NCBI GenBank assembly: GCA_937973935.1 | Contig: CALJJF010000268.1 | Location: 1 to 13,154 of the forward strand | Length of the DNA: 13,154 nucleotides | Origin: MKRK01 sp001896915 | GTDB taxonomy: Bacteria > Bacillota > Clostridia > Oscillospirales > Acutalibacteraceae | Reading direction: 5' to 3' | Shown here: positions 1-6,048 of the stretch, in pieces | Layout: each line of letters begins with the position of its first letter | How positions within the stretch are numbered: position 1 is the stretch's first letter | Notes under the pieces: generated by a model | What the model saw: only the letters and a program-made list of their open reading frames with translations | What the model was told of the DNA's origin: nothing | The model's database searches: none | Translations under genes and position numbers: made by a program

Positions 1-2211
1 GTTGCGGTCCATTACATCACTATCGATTTTTTCTACCCCCAGTGCCAGAGCAGGAAGCGAATCCGTCACAAGATTGACCCAAAGAAGCTGGATGGGAACA
101 AGAGGAGAAGGAAGACCAATCAAAAAAGCCGTAAAGATGGTAATGATTTCTCCTACATTGCTGCTGAGCAAAAAGTGGATGGTCTTTTTGATGTTTAAAA
201 AAATACCTCTGCCTTCCCCCACTGCCTTGACAATGGTAGTAAAATTATCGTCGGTCAAAATCATATCCGCAGAGCTTTTGGCAACATCAGTTCCGCTGAT
301 CCCCATGGCACAGCCGATGTCGGCCTGCTTCAGGGAGGGTGCGTCATTGACCCCGTCGCCGGTCATGGCGACGATTTCACCCTTTGCCTGAAACGCCTTG
401 ACCACACGCAGCTTGTGCTCCGGCGTCACCCGGGCAAAGACGCTGCATTTGCCAATCACTTTGATCAGCTCACTCTGGTCCATCCGGTCCAGCATTTCAC
501 CGGTGACGGTTTTATCTCCGACACCGGATATTCCCAGCTCCCGGGCGATTGCTTCGGCGGTAATGGCATGGTCGCCTGTGATCATTACGGTTTTGATGCC
601 GGCTCGTTTGCAAAGCTTTTCAGCACCCTTGACCTCCGGTCGGGGTGGGTCAATCATGCCGATAAGACCTCCGAAGCAGAGACCGCATTCCGTTTTTTCT
701 GCCTCCACTTTTGCCGGCAGGAAATCAATATCTTTATAAGCCACGGCAATGACACGCAGTGCCCGTTTTGCCATTTGCTCATTGCTAGCAGTGATTCTTG
801 AAGATACTGTGACATTCAGAGGTAAAACACGGTCATTTTCTTCATAGTGGGTACAGCGTTTCAATAAAATATCCGGCGCACCCTTGACGATAACACGATA
901 TCCTTTGTCCGGCAGCACATGGATGGTCGTCATCAGCTTGCGGGCGGACTCAAAGGGAATTTCCGCCACCCTATGATACTGTGACTCTGCCTGGCGTTTG
1001 TGAATTCCTGCTTTCAGTGCGGCGGCGGTGATAGCGGTTTCTGTCGGGTCACCCTCAAAATCCTCTTTTCCGTTTTTATAGGAAGGATTGGCATTGTTAC
1101 ACAGGCTGCCTAACAGTAAGATTTTTTTTGCAGCGGCCGAACCGTTATACAAAGAACCGATGACACCCGTAATGTCGGTTACGGTCATTTTGTTCTGGGT
1201 CAAGGTTCCGGTTTTGTCAGAGCAGATCACCGTAGCACTGCCCAGTGTTTCCACGGCAGGAAGCTTTCGCAAAATTGCGTTGCTTTTCACCATGCGCTGA
1301 ACCCCCAGGGCGAGAATGATGGTGACAATGGCAGGCAGCCCTTCGGGAATGGCGGCGACGGCAAGGCTGACGGAAATCATGAACATATCAAAGGGGGGCT
1401 GACCGGAGGTGAAGCCAAGAAAAAAGATGCAGATACATATCATAATGGCGGCAATGCCGAGAATTTTTCCGGTTGCTTTCAGCCTGATTTGCAGGGGTGT
1501 CTGCCGTGTTTCATCCTCATTAATCATGCCGGCGATTTTGCCTACCTCGGTGTGCATCCCTGTTGCGGTTACAATGGCGGCGCCTCTGCCTGCTGTGATC
1601 ATTGTGGTGGCAAGGAGCATATTCATCCTGTCTCCCAAGGGAGTGTTTTCGGAAAGGGTTGCTGCGGCGTTTTTTTCAACGGGCATGGATTCGCCTGTCA
1701 GAGAGGATTCCTCGGTTTTCATATTGATGGCTTCCACGAGCCTTGCATCCGCCGGGATATAATCGCCTTCTTCTAAAAGCAAAATATCGCCGGGCACCAC
1801 TTCTTCACTTTTGATGATGACCGCTTTGCCGTCCCGCTTTACTCTGGCATGGGGCGCGGCAAGGCTTTTTAGTGCATCAATGGCTCTTTCCGCACGGTTT
1901 TCCTGTATTACGCCAATCATGGCGTTTAACACCACAATGGCAAGAATGATAATCGGGTCAACAAAATCATTTTCGCCGTGCATCAGAGAGGTGAAAAAGG
2001 AAATGGCGGCCGCCGCCAATAAAATTAACACCAAGAAATCTCCGAGCTGCTCGACAAATTTCATGAAAAAGCTTTTATGCTTTGTGTCGCGCAGTTTGTT
2101 TTCGCCGTGCTCTGCAATGCGGCGGCTGATTTCTGAGACGGGAAGTCCGTCGGAAATACGTACATGAAGGTTATTTGCGGTTTCCTGTATTGTTTTTGAA
2201 TGCCAGTTCAA
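1..2211 (-). CDS. P2A-type calcium-translocating ATPase, C-terminus beyond window
   Basis: Membrane cation pump that uses ATP through a phospho-aspartate intermediate, most likely exporting Ca2+ from the cytoplasm. The window holds 737 codons; related bacterial pumps have about 870-900 residues, so the last membrane helices are missing. Counting from the TTG at 2211: TGES at 172-175 (actuator), PEGLP with Glu290 in M4, DKTGT with Asp332 as the phosphorylated residue, and TGDGVNDAP with Asp619 and Asp623. M5 keeps Asn685 and Glu688, and M6 keeps Asn713, Thr716 and Asp717, matching SERCA calcium ligands N768, E771, N796, T799 and D800. TTG is preferred because GGAG lies 8 bases upstream and the protein then begins MNWHSKTIQET, typical of the family. 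An in-frame ATG at 2238 has no ribosome site. Calcium specificity is inferred from these ligands; Mn2+ remains possible. Confidence 0.93.
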   Translation of the reverse strand, partial: MNWHSKTIQETANNLHVRISDGLPVSEISRRIAEHGENKLRDTKHKSFFMKFVEQLGDFLVLILLAAAAISFFTSLMHGENDFVDPIIILAIVVLNAMIGVIQENRAERAIDALKSLAAPHARVKRDGKAVIIKSEEVVPGDILLLEEGDYIPADARLVEAINMKTEESSLTGESMPVEKNAAATLSENTPLGDRMNMLLATTMITAGRGAAIVTATGMHTEVGKIAGMINEDETRQTPLQIRLKATGKILGIAAIMICICIFFLGFTSGQPPFDMFMISVSLAVAAIPEGLPAIVTIILALGVQRMVKSNAILRKLPAVETLGSATVICSDKTGTLTQNKMTVTDITGVIGSLYNGSAAAKKILLLGSLCNNANPSYKNGKEDFEGDPTETAITAAALKAGIHKRQAESQYHRVAEIPFESARKLMTTIHVLPDKGYRVIVKGAPDILLKRCTHYEENDRVLPLNVTVSSRITASNEQMAKRALRVIAVAYKDIDFLPAKVEAEKTECGLCFGGLIGMIDPPRPEVKGAEKLCKRAGIKTVMITGDHAITAEAIARELGISGVGDKTVTGEMLDRMDQSELIKVIGKCSVFARVTPEHKLRVVKAFQAKGEIVAMTGDGVNDAPSLKQADIGCAMGISGTDVAKSSADMILTDDNFTTIVKAVGEGRGIFLNIKKTIHFLLSSNVGEIITIFTAFLIGLPSPLVPIQLLWVNLVTDSLPALALGVEKIDSDVMDRN

Positions 2212-2241
2212 TCCTATCACTCCAATTTTATCTATCATGAA

Positions 2242-2247
2242 ATTATA
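2242..2247 (-). promoter_or_regulatory. Possible -10 box for the ATPase gene
   Basis: Read on the minus strand this is TATAAT. It would start transcription near 2235, leaving a leader of about 24 bases before the TTG at 2211 and excluding the ATG at 2238. No good -35 is seen at normal spacing (TCATAA at 17 bases), so support is weak. Confidence 0.3.
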
Positions 2248-2313
2248 TTATTTTGAGATGTCATTTATGAGCCGTAAAACAGGATTCTTATTCAATAAGC
2301 AATGAAAACAGAT

Positions 2314-2338
2314 AAAATATAGACAAAAACTATATTTT
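2314..2338. repeat. Perfect 9-bp inverted repeat abutting the rny promoter
   Basis: AAAATATAG and CTATATTTT flank a 7-base spacer and end two bases before the TTGACA of the rny promoter. It could be an operator, an A/T-rich UP-like element, or an AT-rich hairpin between the divergent genes. The rest of the divergent gap (2239-2498) holds the rny promoter and a leader of about 120 bases with no gene I can support. Confidence 0.45.
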
Positions 2339-2340
2339 TC

Positions 2341-2369
2341 TTGACAGATTTTAAATATCGTACTAAAAT
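2341..2369 (+). promoter_or_regulatory. Sigma-A type promoter of rny
   Basis: TTGACA at 2341-2346, a 17-base spacer and TAAAAT at 2364-2369. This is near consensus for the housekeeping sigma factor. Transcription would start near 2376 and give a 5' leader of about 120 bases before the rny GTG. Confidence 0.75.
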
Positions 2370-2498
2370 ATCCTTAATGCAATTAATTAGTAAAATGGAC
2401 TTCCTATGGCGAGGCAGTTGTTTTGCTAAATCAGCATTCAGGCGAACACGCGGCCTGTATATTGTGAACAGCGGTTTATTATATAAGGAGGAACACCA

Positions 2499-4052
2499 GT
2501 GGACATAGTACCAATTATTATTGTCGCCGGCGTTTCCGCTTTACTATTCGGAAGTTTGTTTTACGTAATAGGATGGAAACATCGTAAAAGCAAAGCAGAG
2601 GCCGCCATCGGTTCTGCCCAAGATGAAGCGAAACGTATTTTAGGCGATGCAATTAAATTAGCAGAGGCAAAAAAGAAAGAAGCCATACTGGAGGCAAAAG
2701 ACGAAATTCATGTTTTGCGCTCAGAATCCGACAAGGAACTGAGAGAACGCCGCTCCGAGGTACAGAGACAGGAGCACAGATTACAGCAAAGAGAAGAATC
2801 CCTCGATAAAAAAATGGAGAACTTTGAACACAAAGAAGAAAAGTTAACGGCTAAGACCAAGGACATTGAAGCAAAGCTGGTTGAGGTGGAAGAACTGAAA
2901 GCCGCAGAGCGGGATATGCTGAAAAAAATATCCGGCTTCACCGCAGAACAAGCGAAGGAATATCTCCTTAAGGACTTGGAAAACGAGCTCATTCACGATA
3001 AGGCTGTGAAGGTTCTCGAATACGAACAGCAGATCAAAGATGAAGTGGAAGTGAAGGCAAGAGAATACATCGCTCAGGCCATTCAGCGCTGTGCCGCCGA
3101 CCACAGCAGTGAGACCACGGTTTCTGTGGTTGCCCTGCCCAATGATGAAATGAAGGGCCGTATCATCGGCCGTGAAGGCCGTAACATCAGCGCGCTGGAA
3201 TCCCTGACAGGGGTTGACCTGATCATCGACGACACACCGGAAGCCATTACACTGTCCAGCTTTGACCCCATTCGTCGTGAGGTTGCCAGACTGTCCCTTG
3301 AAAAGCTGATTGCCGACGGACGTATCCATCCCTCCAGAATTGAAGAGATGGTGGAAAAAGCCCGCAAGGAAGTGGATAGTATTATCAAAACCGAAGGGGA
3401 GCGTGCTGTTCTCGACACAGGCATTCATAATCTGCATCCGGAGCTCTCAAAGCTTCTCGGCAAGCTGCATTATCGCACCAGCTACGGTCAGAATGTACTG
3501 AATCACTCTTTGGAGGTTTCCTATTTAACCGGTCTGATGGCTGCCGAGCTGGGTGTTGATGTAAAACTGGCGAAGCGTGCCGGATTGCTTCACGATATCG
3601 GCAAGGCACTGGATCATGAAATGGAAGGCTCACATATTCAGCTGGGCGTTGAGGTTGCCAAACGATACAAGGAAAGCGAAACCGTTGTTCACGCCATTCA
3701 TGCCCATCATGGTGATGTGGAAGCGAAAACGGTCATTGCCTGTCTTGTTCAGGCTGCAGACGCAATTTCTGCCGCCCGTCCTGGTGCTCGCAGAGAAAAC
3801 ATTGAGAACTACATCAAGCGTCTGGAAAAGCTGGAGGAAATCGCCAATTCCTTCACCGGCGTAGAACGCTCCTTTGCCATTCAGGCAGGTCGTGAGATCA
3901 GAATTCTTGTGAAGCCCGAAATCGTCAATGATGACCAAATGATCCTGGTCGCTCGTGATGTTGTAAAACGCATCGAAGCTGATTTGGAATATCCCGGTCA
4001 GATCAAGGTTCACATCATCAGAGAAAACAGAGCAATTGATTATGCAAAATAA
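2499..4052 (+). CDS. rny: Ribonuclease Y
   Basis: Membrane-anchored endoribonuclease that starts mRNA decay and processes selected transcripts in Firmicutes. At 517 residues it is close to the B. subtilis enzyme. Order of parts: one N-terminal membrane helix (about 3-26), a long charged coiled coil (about 30-195) rich in Glu, Lys and Arg, a KH RNA-binding domain with the GRIIGREGRN loop at 220-229, then an HD domain with the catalytic His365-Asp366 pair in LLHDIGK and HAHH at 401-404. The GTG start follows AAGGAGG at 2485-2491 by 7 bases and puts the membrane helix at the extreme N-terminus as expected. It has its own promoter and a perfect terminator, so it appears to be a single-gene unit. 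The order rny, ymdB, spoVS matches B. subtilis. Confidence 0.97.
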   Translation: MDIVPIIIVAGVSALLFGSLFYVIGWKHRKSKAEAAIGSAQDEAKRILGDAIKLAEAKKKEAILEAKDEIHVLRSESDKELRERRSEVQRQEHRLQQREESLDKKMENFEHKEEKLTAKTKDIEAKLVEVEELKAAERDMLKKISGFTAEQAKEYLLKDLENELIHDKAVKVLEYEQQIKDEVEVKAREYIAQAIQRCAADHSSETTVSVVALPNDEMKGRIIGREGRNISALESLTGVDLIIDDTPEAITLSSFDPIRREVARLSLEKLIADGRIHPSRIEEMVEKARKEVDSIIKTEGERAVLDTGIHNLHPELSKLLGKLHYRTSYGQNVLNHSLEVSYLTGLMAAELGVDVKLAKRAGLLHDIGKALDHEMEGSHIQLGVEVAKRYKESETVVHAIHAHHGDVEAKTVIACLVQAADAISAARPGARRENIENYIKRLEKLEEIANSFTGVERSFAIQAGREIRILVKPEIVNDDQMILVARDVVKRIEADLEYPGQIKVHIIRENRAIDYAK

Positions 4053-4081
4053 AAAACGGCGGGGAATTCCCCGCCGTTTTT
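4053..4081 (+). terminator. Intrinsic terminator of rny
   Basis: Perfect 12-bp stem, AAAACGGCGGGG with CCCCGCCGTTTT, around an AATT loop, directly after the rny stop codon and ending in a five-T run. The A-run on the left arm means it could also work weakly on the opposite strand. Confidence 0.92.
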
Positions 4082-4091
4082 CAGTCCATGG

Positions 4092-4161
4092 TATATCTAT
4101 GGGCAAAGATATAAAACTATAAGGACGTAAAGTTATCTTGGTAACGGAAAGGATAAGATAA
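4092..4161 (+). promoter_or_regulatory. Structured leader of ymdB
   Basis: Two hairpins can be drawn between the rny terminator and ymdB. The first is TATATCT (4092-4098) with AGATATA (4107-4113) around an 8-base loop. The second is TTATCTT (4133-4139) with AAGATAA (4155-4161), which places the purine-rich ribosome site GGAAAGGA in its 15-base loop. An alternative short hairpin is GTTA/TAAC (4132-4135 with 4142-4145). The arrangement could tune ymdB translation. No convincing promoter is seen. Function is inferred only. Confidence 0.35.
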
Positions 4162-4166
4162 TACAC

Positions 4167-4943
4167 ATGAATATACTTGTGATCGGTGATGTTGTCGGAA
4201 ACCGCGGTTGTGAAGCAGTCAGAAAGCATCTGCCGGGTCTGAAAAAGCGAAAGGGCATTGACCTGGTGATTGCCAACGGAGAAAACTCAGCCGACGGAAA
4301 CGGAATAACCCCTTCCTCCGCCCAGTCGCTGTTTCAAAGTGGTGTGGATGTGATCACCACGGGAAATCATGTCTTTCGCAGAAAAGAAATCTATGAAGAG
4401 CTGGAGGAAAACCCGTTTCTCATCCGTCCTGCCAATTTTCCGTCGGGCTGCCCCGGTAAAGGGATTTCCATTGTGGATAAGGGCAGAACGATAGTGGCAG
4501 TGATCAATATCATGGGGACTGTATTTATGGACAGTCTGGAATGCCCCTTCACAACTGCTGACAGGCTCTATGAGGAAGCAAAACAAAGCGGTGCCAGTAT
4601 TATCATCTATGACATCCATGCGGAAGCAACAGCCGAAAAAAAGGCGCTGGGCTTTTATCTGGACGGAAGAGCTTCTGTGGTCTTCGGAACGCATACCCAT
4701 GTGCAGACGGCGGACGACGGAATCTTACCCAAGGGAACCGGCTATCTCACCGACGTGGGTATGGTCGGACCGCTCCATTCCGTGCTGGGCATCAAACCCG
4801 AACTGGCGATCACGAAAATGAAATCCAAAATGCCGGTACGGTTTGAGAACGGTACGGAGGATTGTGAATTTAACGGCTGTATTTTTGAAGTGGATGAACA
4901 GACAAAAATGGCTATTTCGACAGAAAGAATTGTTTTTGTGTAG
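4167..4943 (+). CDS. ymdB: YmdB-family metallophosphoesterase
   Basis: Dinuclear-metal phosphodiesterase of the family that in B. subtilis hydrolyses 2',3'-cyclic nucleotides in vitro and influences biofilm versus motility decisions and RNA processing. It is cytoplasmic and 258 residues long, near the family's usual 260-265. Visible metal ligands: Asp8 (IGDVVG), Glu39-Asn40 (NGEN), Asn67-His68 (TGNHVF), His151 (DIHAEAT), His176 and His178 (GTHTHVQTAD). The ATG is fixed by the canonical opening MNILVIGDVVG. The ribosome site GGAAAGGA is about 13 bases away, further than usual, and lies in a possible hairpin loop. A terminator separates it from rny, so expression may rely on read-through or an unseen promoter. 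The only candidate stop signal downstream is the weak inverted repeat at the gene's end. Confidence 0.95.
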   Translation: MNILVIGDVVGNRGCEAVRKHLPGLKKRKGIDLVIANGENSADGNGITPSSAQSLFQSGVDVITTGNHVFRRKEIYEELEENPFLIRPANFPSGCPGKGISIVDKGRTIVAVINIMGTVFMDSLECPFTTADRLYEEAKQSGASIIIYDIHAEATAEKKALGFYLDGRASVVFGTHTHVQTADDGILPKGTGYLTDVGMVGPLHSVLGIKPELAITKMKSKMPVRFENGTEDCEFNGCIFEVDEQTKMAISTERIVFV

Positions 4944-4955
4944 AATTTACACAAA
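4935..4955. repeat. Inverted repeat across the ymdB stop codon
   Basis: TTTGTGTA (4935-4942) and TACACAAA (4948-4955) flank a 5-base loop that includes the end of the ymdB stop codon. It may act as a weak AT-rich terminator, but no proper T-run follows. Being just upstream of the next -35 box, it could also be an operator. Confidence 0.35.
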
Positions 4956-4971
4956 TATTTATAAAAAAGAC

Positions 4972-4999
4972 TTGCAATTTATATAAATATATGTATAAT
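4972..4999 (+). promoter_or_regulatory. Promoter of riboswitch copy 1
   Basis: TTGCAA at 4972-4977, a 16-base AT-rich spacer and perfect TATAAT at 4994-4999. The predicted start is near 5006, leaving about 50 bases before the aptamer. Confidence 0.7.
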
Positions 5000-5052
5000 A
5001 ATCATAGCAAAGAAAATTAACTGTATACGCAGGATACGGGAATTATAAAATA

Positions 5053-5137
5053 CCATGTGAAAAGTAAAGCTGCTGAAAGGCAGTGACACAAAACTGAAGG
5101 GTCTAAACCCGTGAGGGTATGATAGCCAGTTACCGCA
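5053..5137 (+). promoter_or_regulatory. GEMM-I (c-di-GMP-I family) riboswitch aptamer, copy 1
   Basis: Cyclic-dinucleotide sensing RNA in the leader of spoVS. In Vc2 numbering: G21-U22-A23-A24-A25 at 5064-5068, a hairpin of CUGCU and GGCAG capped by a GAAA tetraloop (5075-5078), then GACACAAAAC (5085-5094) with A47 at 5090. The tetraloop receptor is formed by UCUAA (5102-5106) and GUAUGA (5117-5122), around an ACCC-GUGA-GGGU hairpin. AUAGCCAG-UUACCG follows, with C92 at about 5133. The usual C22-G45 pair is U22-A45 here, a compensated change, and G21-C46 is kept. Position 20 (5063) is A instead of G. The 3' strand overlaps the terminator's left arm. The ligand is inferred: c-di-GMP or cyclic AMP-GMP. 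Confidence 0.88.
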
Positions 5138-5169
5138 GTGAAACAAATTTGTTTCGGTGCGGTTTTTTT
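5132..5169 (+). terminator. Riboswitch-controlled terminator, copy 1
   Basis: ACCGCA (5132-5137) pairs with TGCGGT (5158-5163) and GAAAC (5140-5144) with GTTTC (5151-5155); a seven-T run fills 5163-5169. ACCG also belongs to the conserved 3' end of the aptamer, so aptamer and terminator exclude each other. Ligand binding should favour read-through (an ON switch, by inference). Confidence 0.88.
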
Positions 5170-5240
5170 GCGCCGTTTTACTGTTTCAAGGATGGATGGC
5201 AAATATTTGTACATTTGGCACACAAATTTTAAAAAAGTAC

Positions 5241-5269
5241 TTGCAATTTAGTGCAATACGATGTATAAT
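5241..5269 (+). promoter_or_regulatory. Promoter of riboswitch copy 2
   Basis: TTGCAA at 5241-5246, a 17-base spacer and TATAAT at 5264-5269, giving a start near 5276. It resembles the copy 1 promoter, including the preceding A-run. Transcripts starting here bypass the first terminator and meet only the second. Confidence 0.75.
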
Positions 5270-5315
5270 ATGGATGCAAATAAGAAAGTCCATGAATTCT
5301 CCGTTATCTAAAAAC

Positions 5316-5332
5316 CACATATGTCATATGTG
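5316..5332. repeat. 17-base palindrome between promoter 2 and aptamer 2
   Basis: CACATATG-T-CATATGTG is a perfect 8-bp inverted repeat around one base. The one-base centre fits a dimeric protein's DNA site better than an RNA hairpin. Copy 1 has no equivalent. It lies about 40 bases after the predicted transcription start and just before aptamer 2. Confidence 0.45.
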
Positions 5333-5333
5333 C

Positions 5334-5418
5334 ATAGGTGAAAAGTAAAACTGCTGAAAGGCAGTGACACAAAACTAAAGGATCTAACCCCGCAAGGGTA
5401 TGATAGCCAGTTACCGCA
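5334..5418 (+). promoter_or_regulatory. GEMM-I (c-di-GMP-I family) riboswitch aptamer, copy 2
   Basis: This has the same architecture as copy 1. G21-U22-A-A-A is at 5345-5349, the CUGCU/GGCAG hairpin has GAAA at 5356-5359, and GACACAAAAC has A47 at 5371. The UCUAA and GUAUGA receptor halves surround a CCC-GGG hairpin with a CGCAA/GCAA loop, then AUAGCCAG-UUACCG with C92 at about 5414. Position 20 (5344) is again A. Differences from copy 1 fall where structure permits: the base pair flanking the tetraloop helix is A-U instead of G-U, and the small P3 loop is GCAA instead of GUGA. This supports selection on the fold. It is the element closest to spoVS. Confidence 0.88.
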
Positions 5419-5450
5419 GTGAAACAAATCATGTTTCGGTGCGGTTTTTT
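5413..5450 (+). terminator. Riboswitch-controlled terminator, copy 2
   Basis: ACCGCA (5413-5418) pairs with TGCGGT (5440-5445) and GAAAC (5421-5425) with GTTTC (5433-5437) around AAATCAT; a six-T run fills 5445-5450. It lies 52 bases before the spoVS start, so it directly gates that gene. Confidence 0.88.
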
Positions 5451-5502
5451 GTATATATGGATAATTTTTGTTTCTTTGCAAATTTAACAAGGAGGAAGTC
5501 TA

Positions 5503-5763
5503 ATGGAAGTTCTAAAAGTTTCGTCAAAATCTTTACCAAATTCAGTCGCAGGCGCAATAGCAGGGGTTATCCGTGAGAAGGGTACAGTCGAAATCCAAGC
5601 CGTGGGTGCCGGTGCAACCAATCAGGCAATCAAAGCTGTTGCAATTTCAAGAGGCTATTTGGCTCCGTCCGGCATCGACCTGATATGCATTCCCGCATTC
5701 CTCAGCGTCACCATTGACGACGAGGATAGAACCGCTATCAGGCTCATCGTAGAGCAAAGATAA
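5503..5763 (+). CDS. spoVS: Stage V sporulation protein S
   Basis: Small Alba-like nucleic-acid-binding protein needed for normal progress through late sporulation in B. subtilis (spore coat and septation phenotypes). Its biochemical role is still poorly defined. The 86 residues match the family's usual length and most of the B. subtilis sequence as I remember it, including SVAGAIAGVIRE, EIQAVGAGA, NQAIKAVAISRGYLAPSGIDLICIPAF and RTAIRLIVE. The ATG follows AAGGAGG at 5489-5495 with normal spacing. Upstream are two serial riboswitch-terminator units with their own promoters; downstream is a strong terminator. The gene therefore looks like the sole target of the riboswitch pair. The function rests on homology; the regulation is inferred from the layout. 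Confidence 0.95.
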   Translation: MEVLKVSSKSLPNSVAGAIAGVIREKGTVEIQAVGAGATNQAIKAVAISRGYLAPSGIDLICIPAFLSVTIDDEDRTAIRLIVEQR

Positions 5764-5824
5764 CAAACAAACTCCATCTGAACGAATCAGATACTCATCA
5801 CTTTTGTGTTCATTTATTTTTTTG

Positions 5825-5874
5825 AAATCACCTTGTAAGTAGGATAAGATGCTTACAAGGTGATTTTATTTTTT
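5825..5874 (+). terminator. Intrinsic terminator of spoVS
   Basis: A perfect 15-bp stem (5825-5839 with 5852-5866), a 12-base loop and a T-rich tail (TTATTTTTT). From here to 6048 there is no gene; that stretch contains only the candidate promoter of the decarboxylase and a small CCCCT/AGGGG inverted repeat near 5900. Confidence 0.92.
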
Positions 5875-5991
5875 CTGTTTTTCTCTAAAACGGCATACCC
5901 CTGCAATAGGAGGGGACGGAATTCTGAATACAACACGGAACAACCAGATACGCAGTGAATACGAGGGTCGTGAGTTATGATGATTGGTCTG

Positions 5992-6021
5992 TTTGCTTTT
6001 TTCGGGATAAAGTGCTATAAT
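5992..6021 (+). promoter_or_regulatory. Candidate promoter of the decarboxylase-yaaQ-holB unit
   Basis: TATAAT at 6016-6021 with TTGCTT at 5992-5997, an 18-base spacer. The -10 is perfect and the -35 partial. The predicted start is near 6028, about 20 bases before the GTG at 6049. Confidence 0.6.
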
Positions 6022-6048
6022 CTTGATAAAGTATGAGGGGGTAATGCT

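Larger units (their letters stand above)
4949..5450 (+). repeat. Tandemly duplicated promoter-riboswitch-terminator module
   Basis: Copy 1 runs from about 4949 to 5169 and copy 2 from about 5222 to 5450. Matching parts are an ACACAAAT stretch, an A-rich run, the CTTGCAATTTA -35 region, TATAAT, the GEMM aptamer and the terminator. Matching points are 270 bases apart at the -10 box and 281 apart at the aptamer. The aptamers are almost identical; the stretches between promoter and aptamer have diverged, so the duplication is not recent or only the functional parts are conserved. Confidence 0.8.

Noticed and set aside
2236..2238. ATG as start of the calcium ATPase
   Set aside because: It is in frame but has no ribosome site and would lie at or upstream of the possible transcription start; the TTG at 2211 has GGAG at good spacing and the family's usual N-terminus.
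2395..2508. A 37-codon open frame in the rny leader ending just inside rny
   Set aside because: No ribosome site, no recognisable sequence, and its end depends on the rny ribosome site region; chance is the simplest explanation.
2844..3437. Long open frame antisense to rny
   Set aside because: It lies wholly within a clearly coding gene on the other strand, and its translation has no family features.
5157..5348. Open frame between and into the riboswitch copies
   Set aside because: It starts inside terminator 1 and runs through promoter 2 into aptamer 2, with no ribosome site; the RNA elements explain the region.
4949..5450. The duplicated stretch as a small mobile element (MITE-like)
   Set aside because: I see no terminal inverted repeats or target duplications at its ends, and the conserved parts are exactly promoter, aptamer and terminator.
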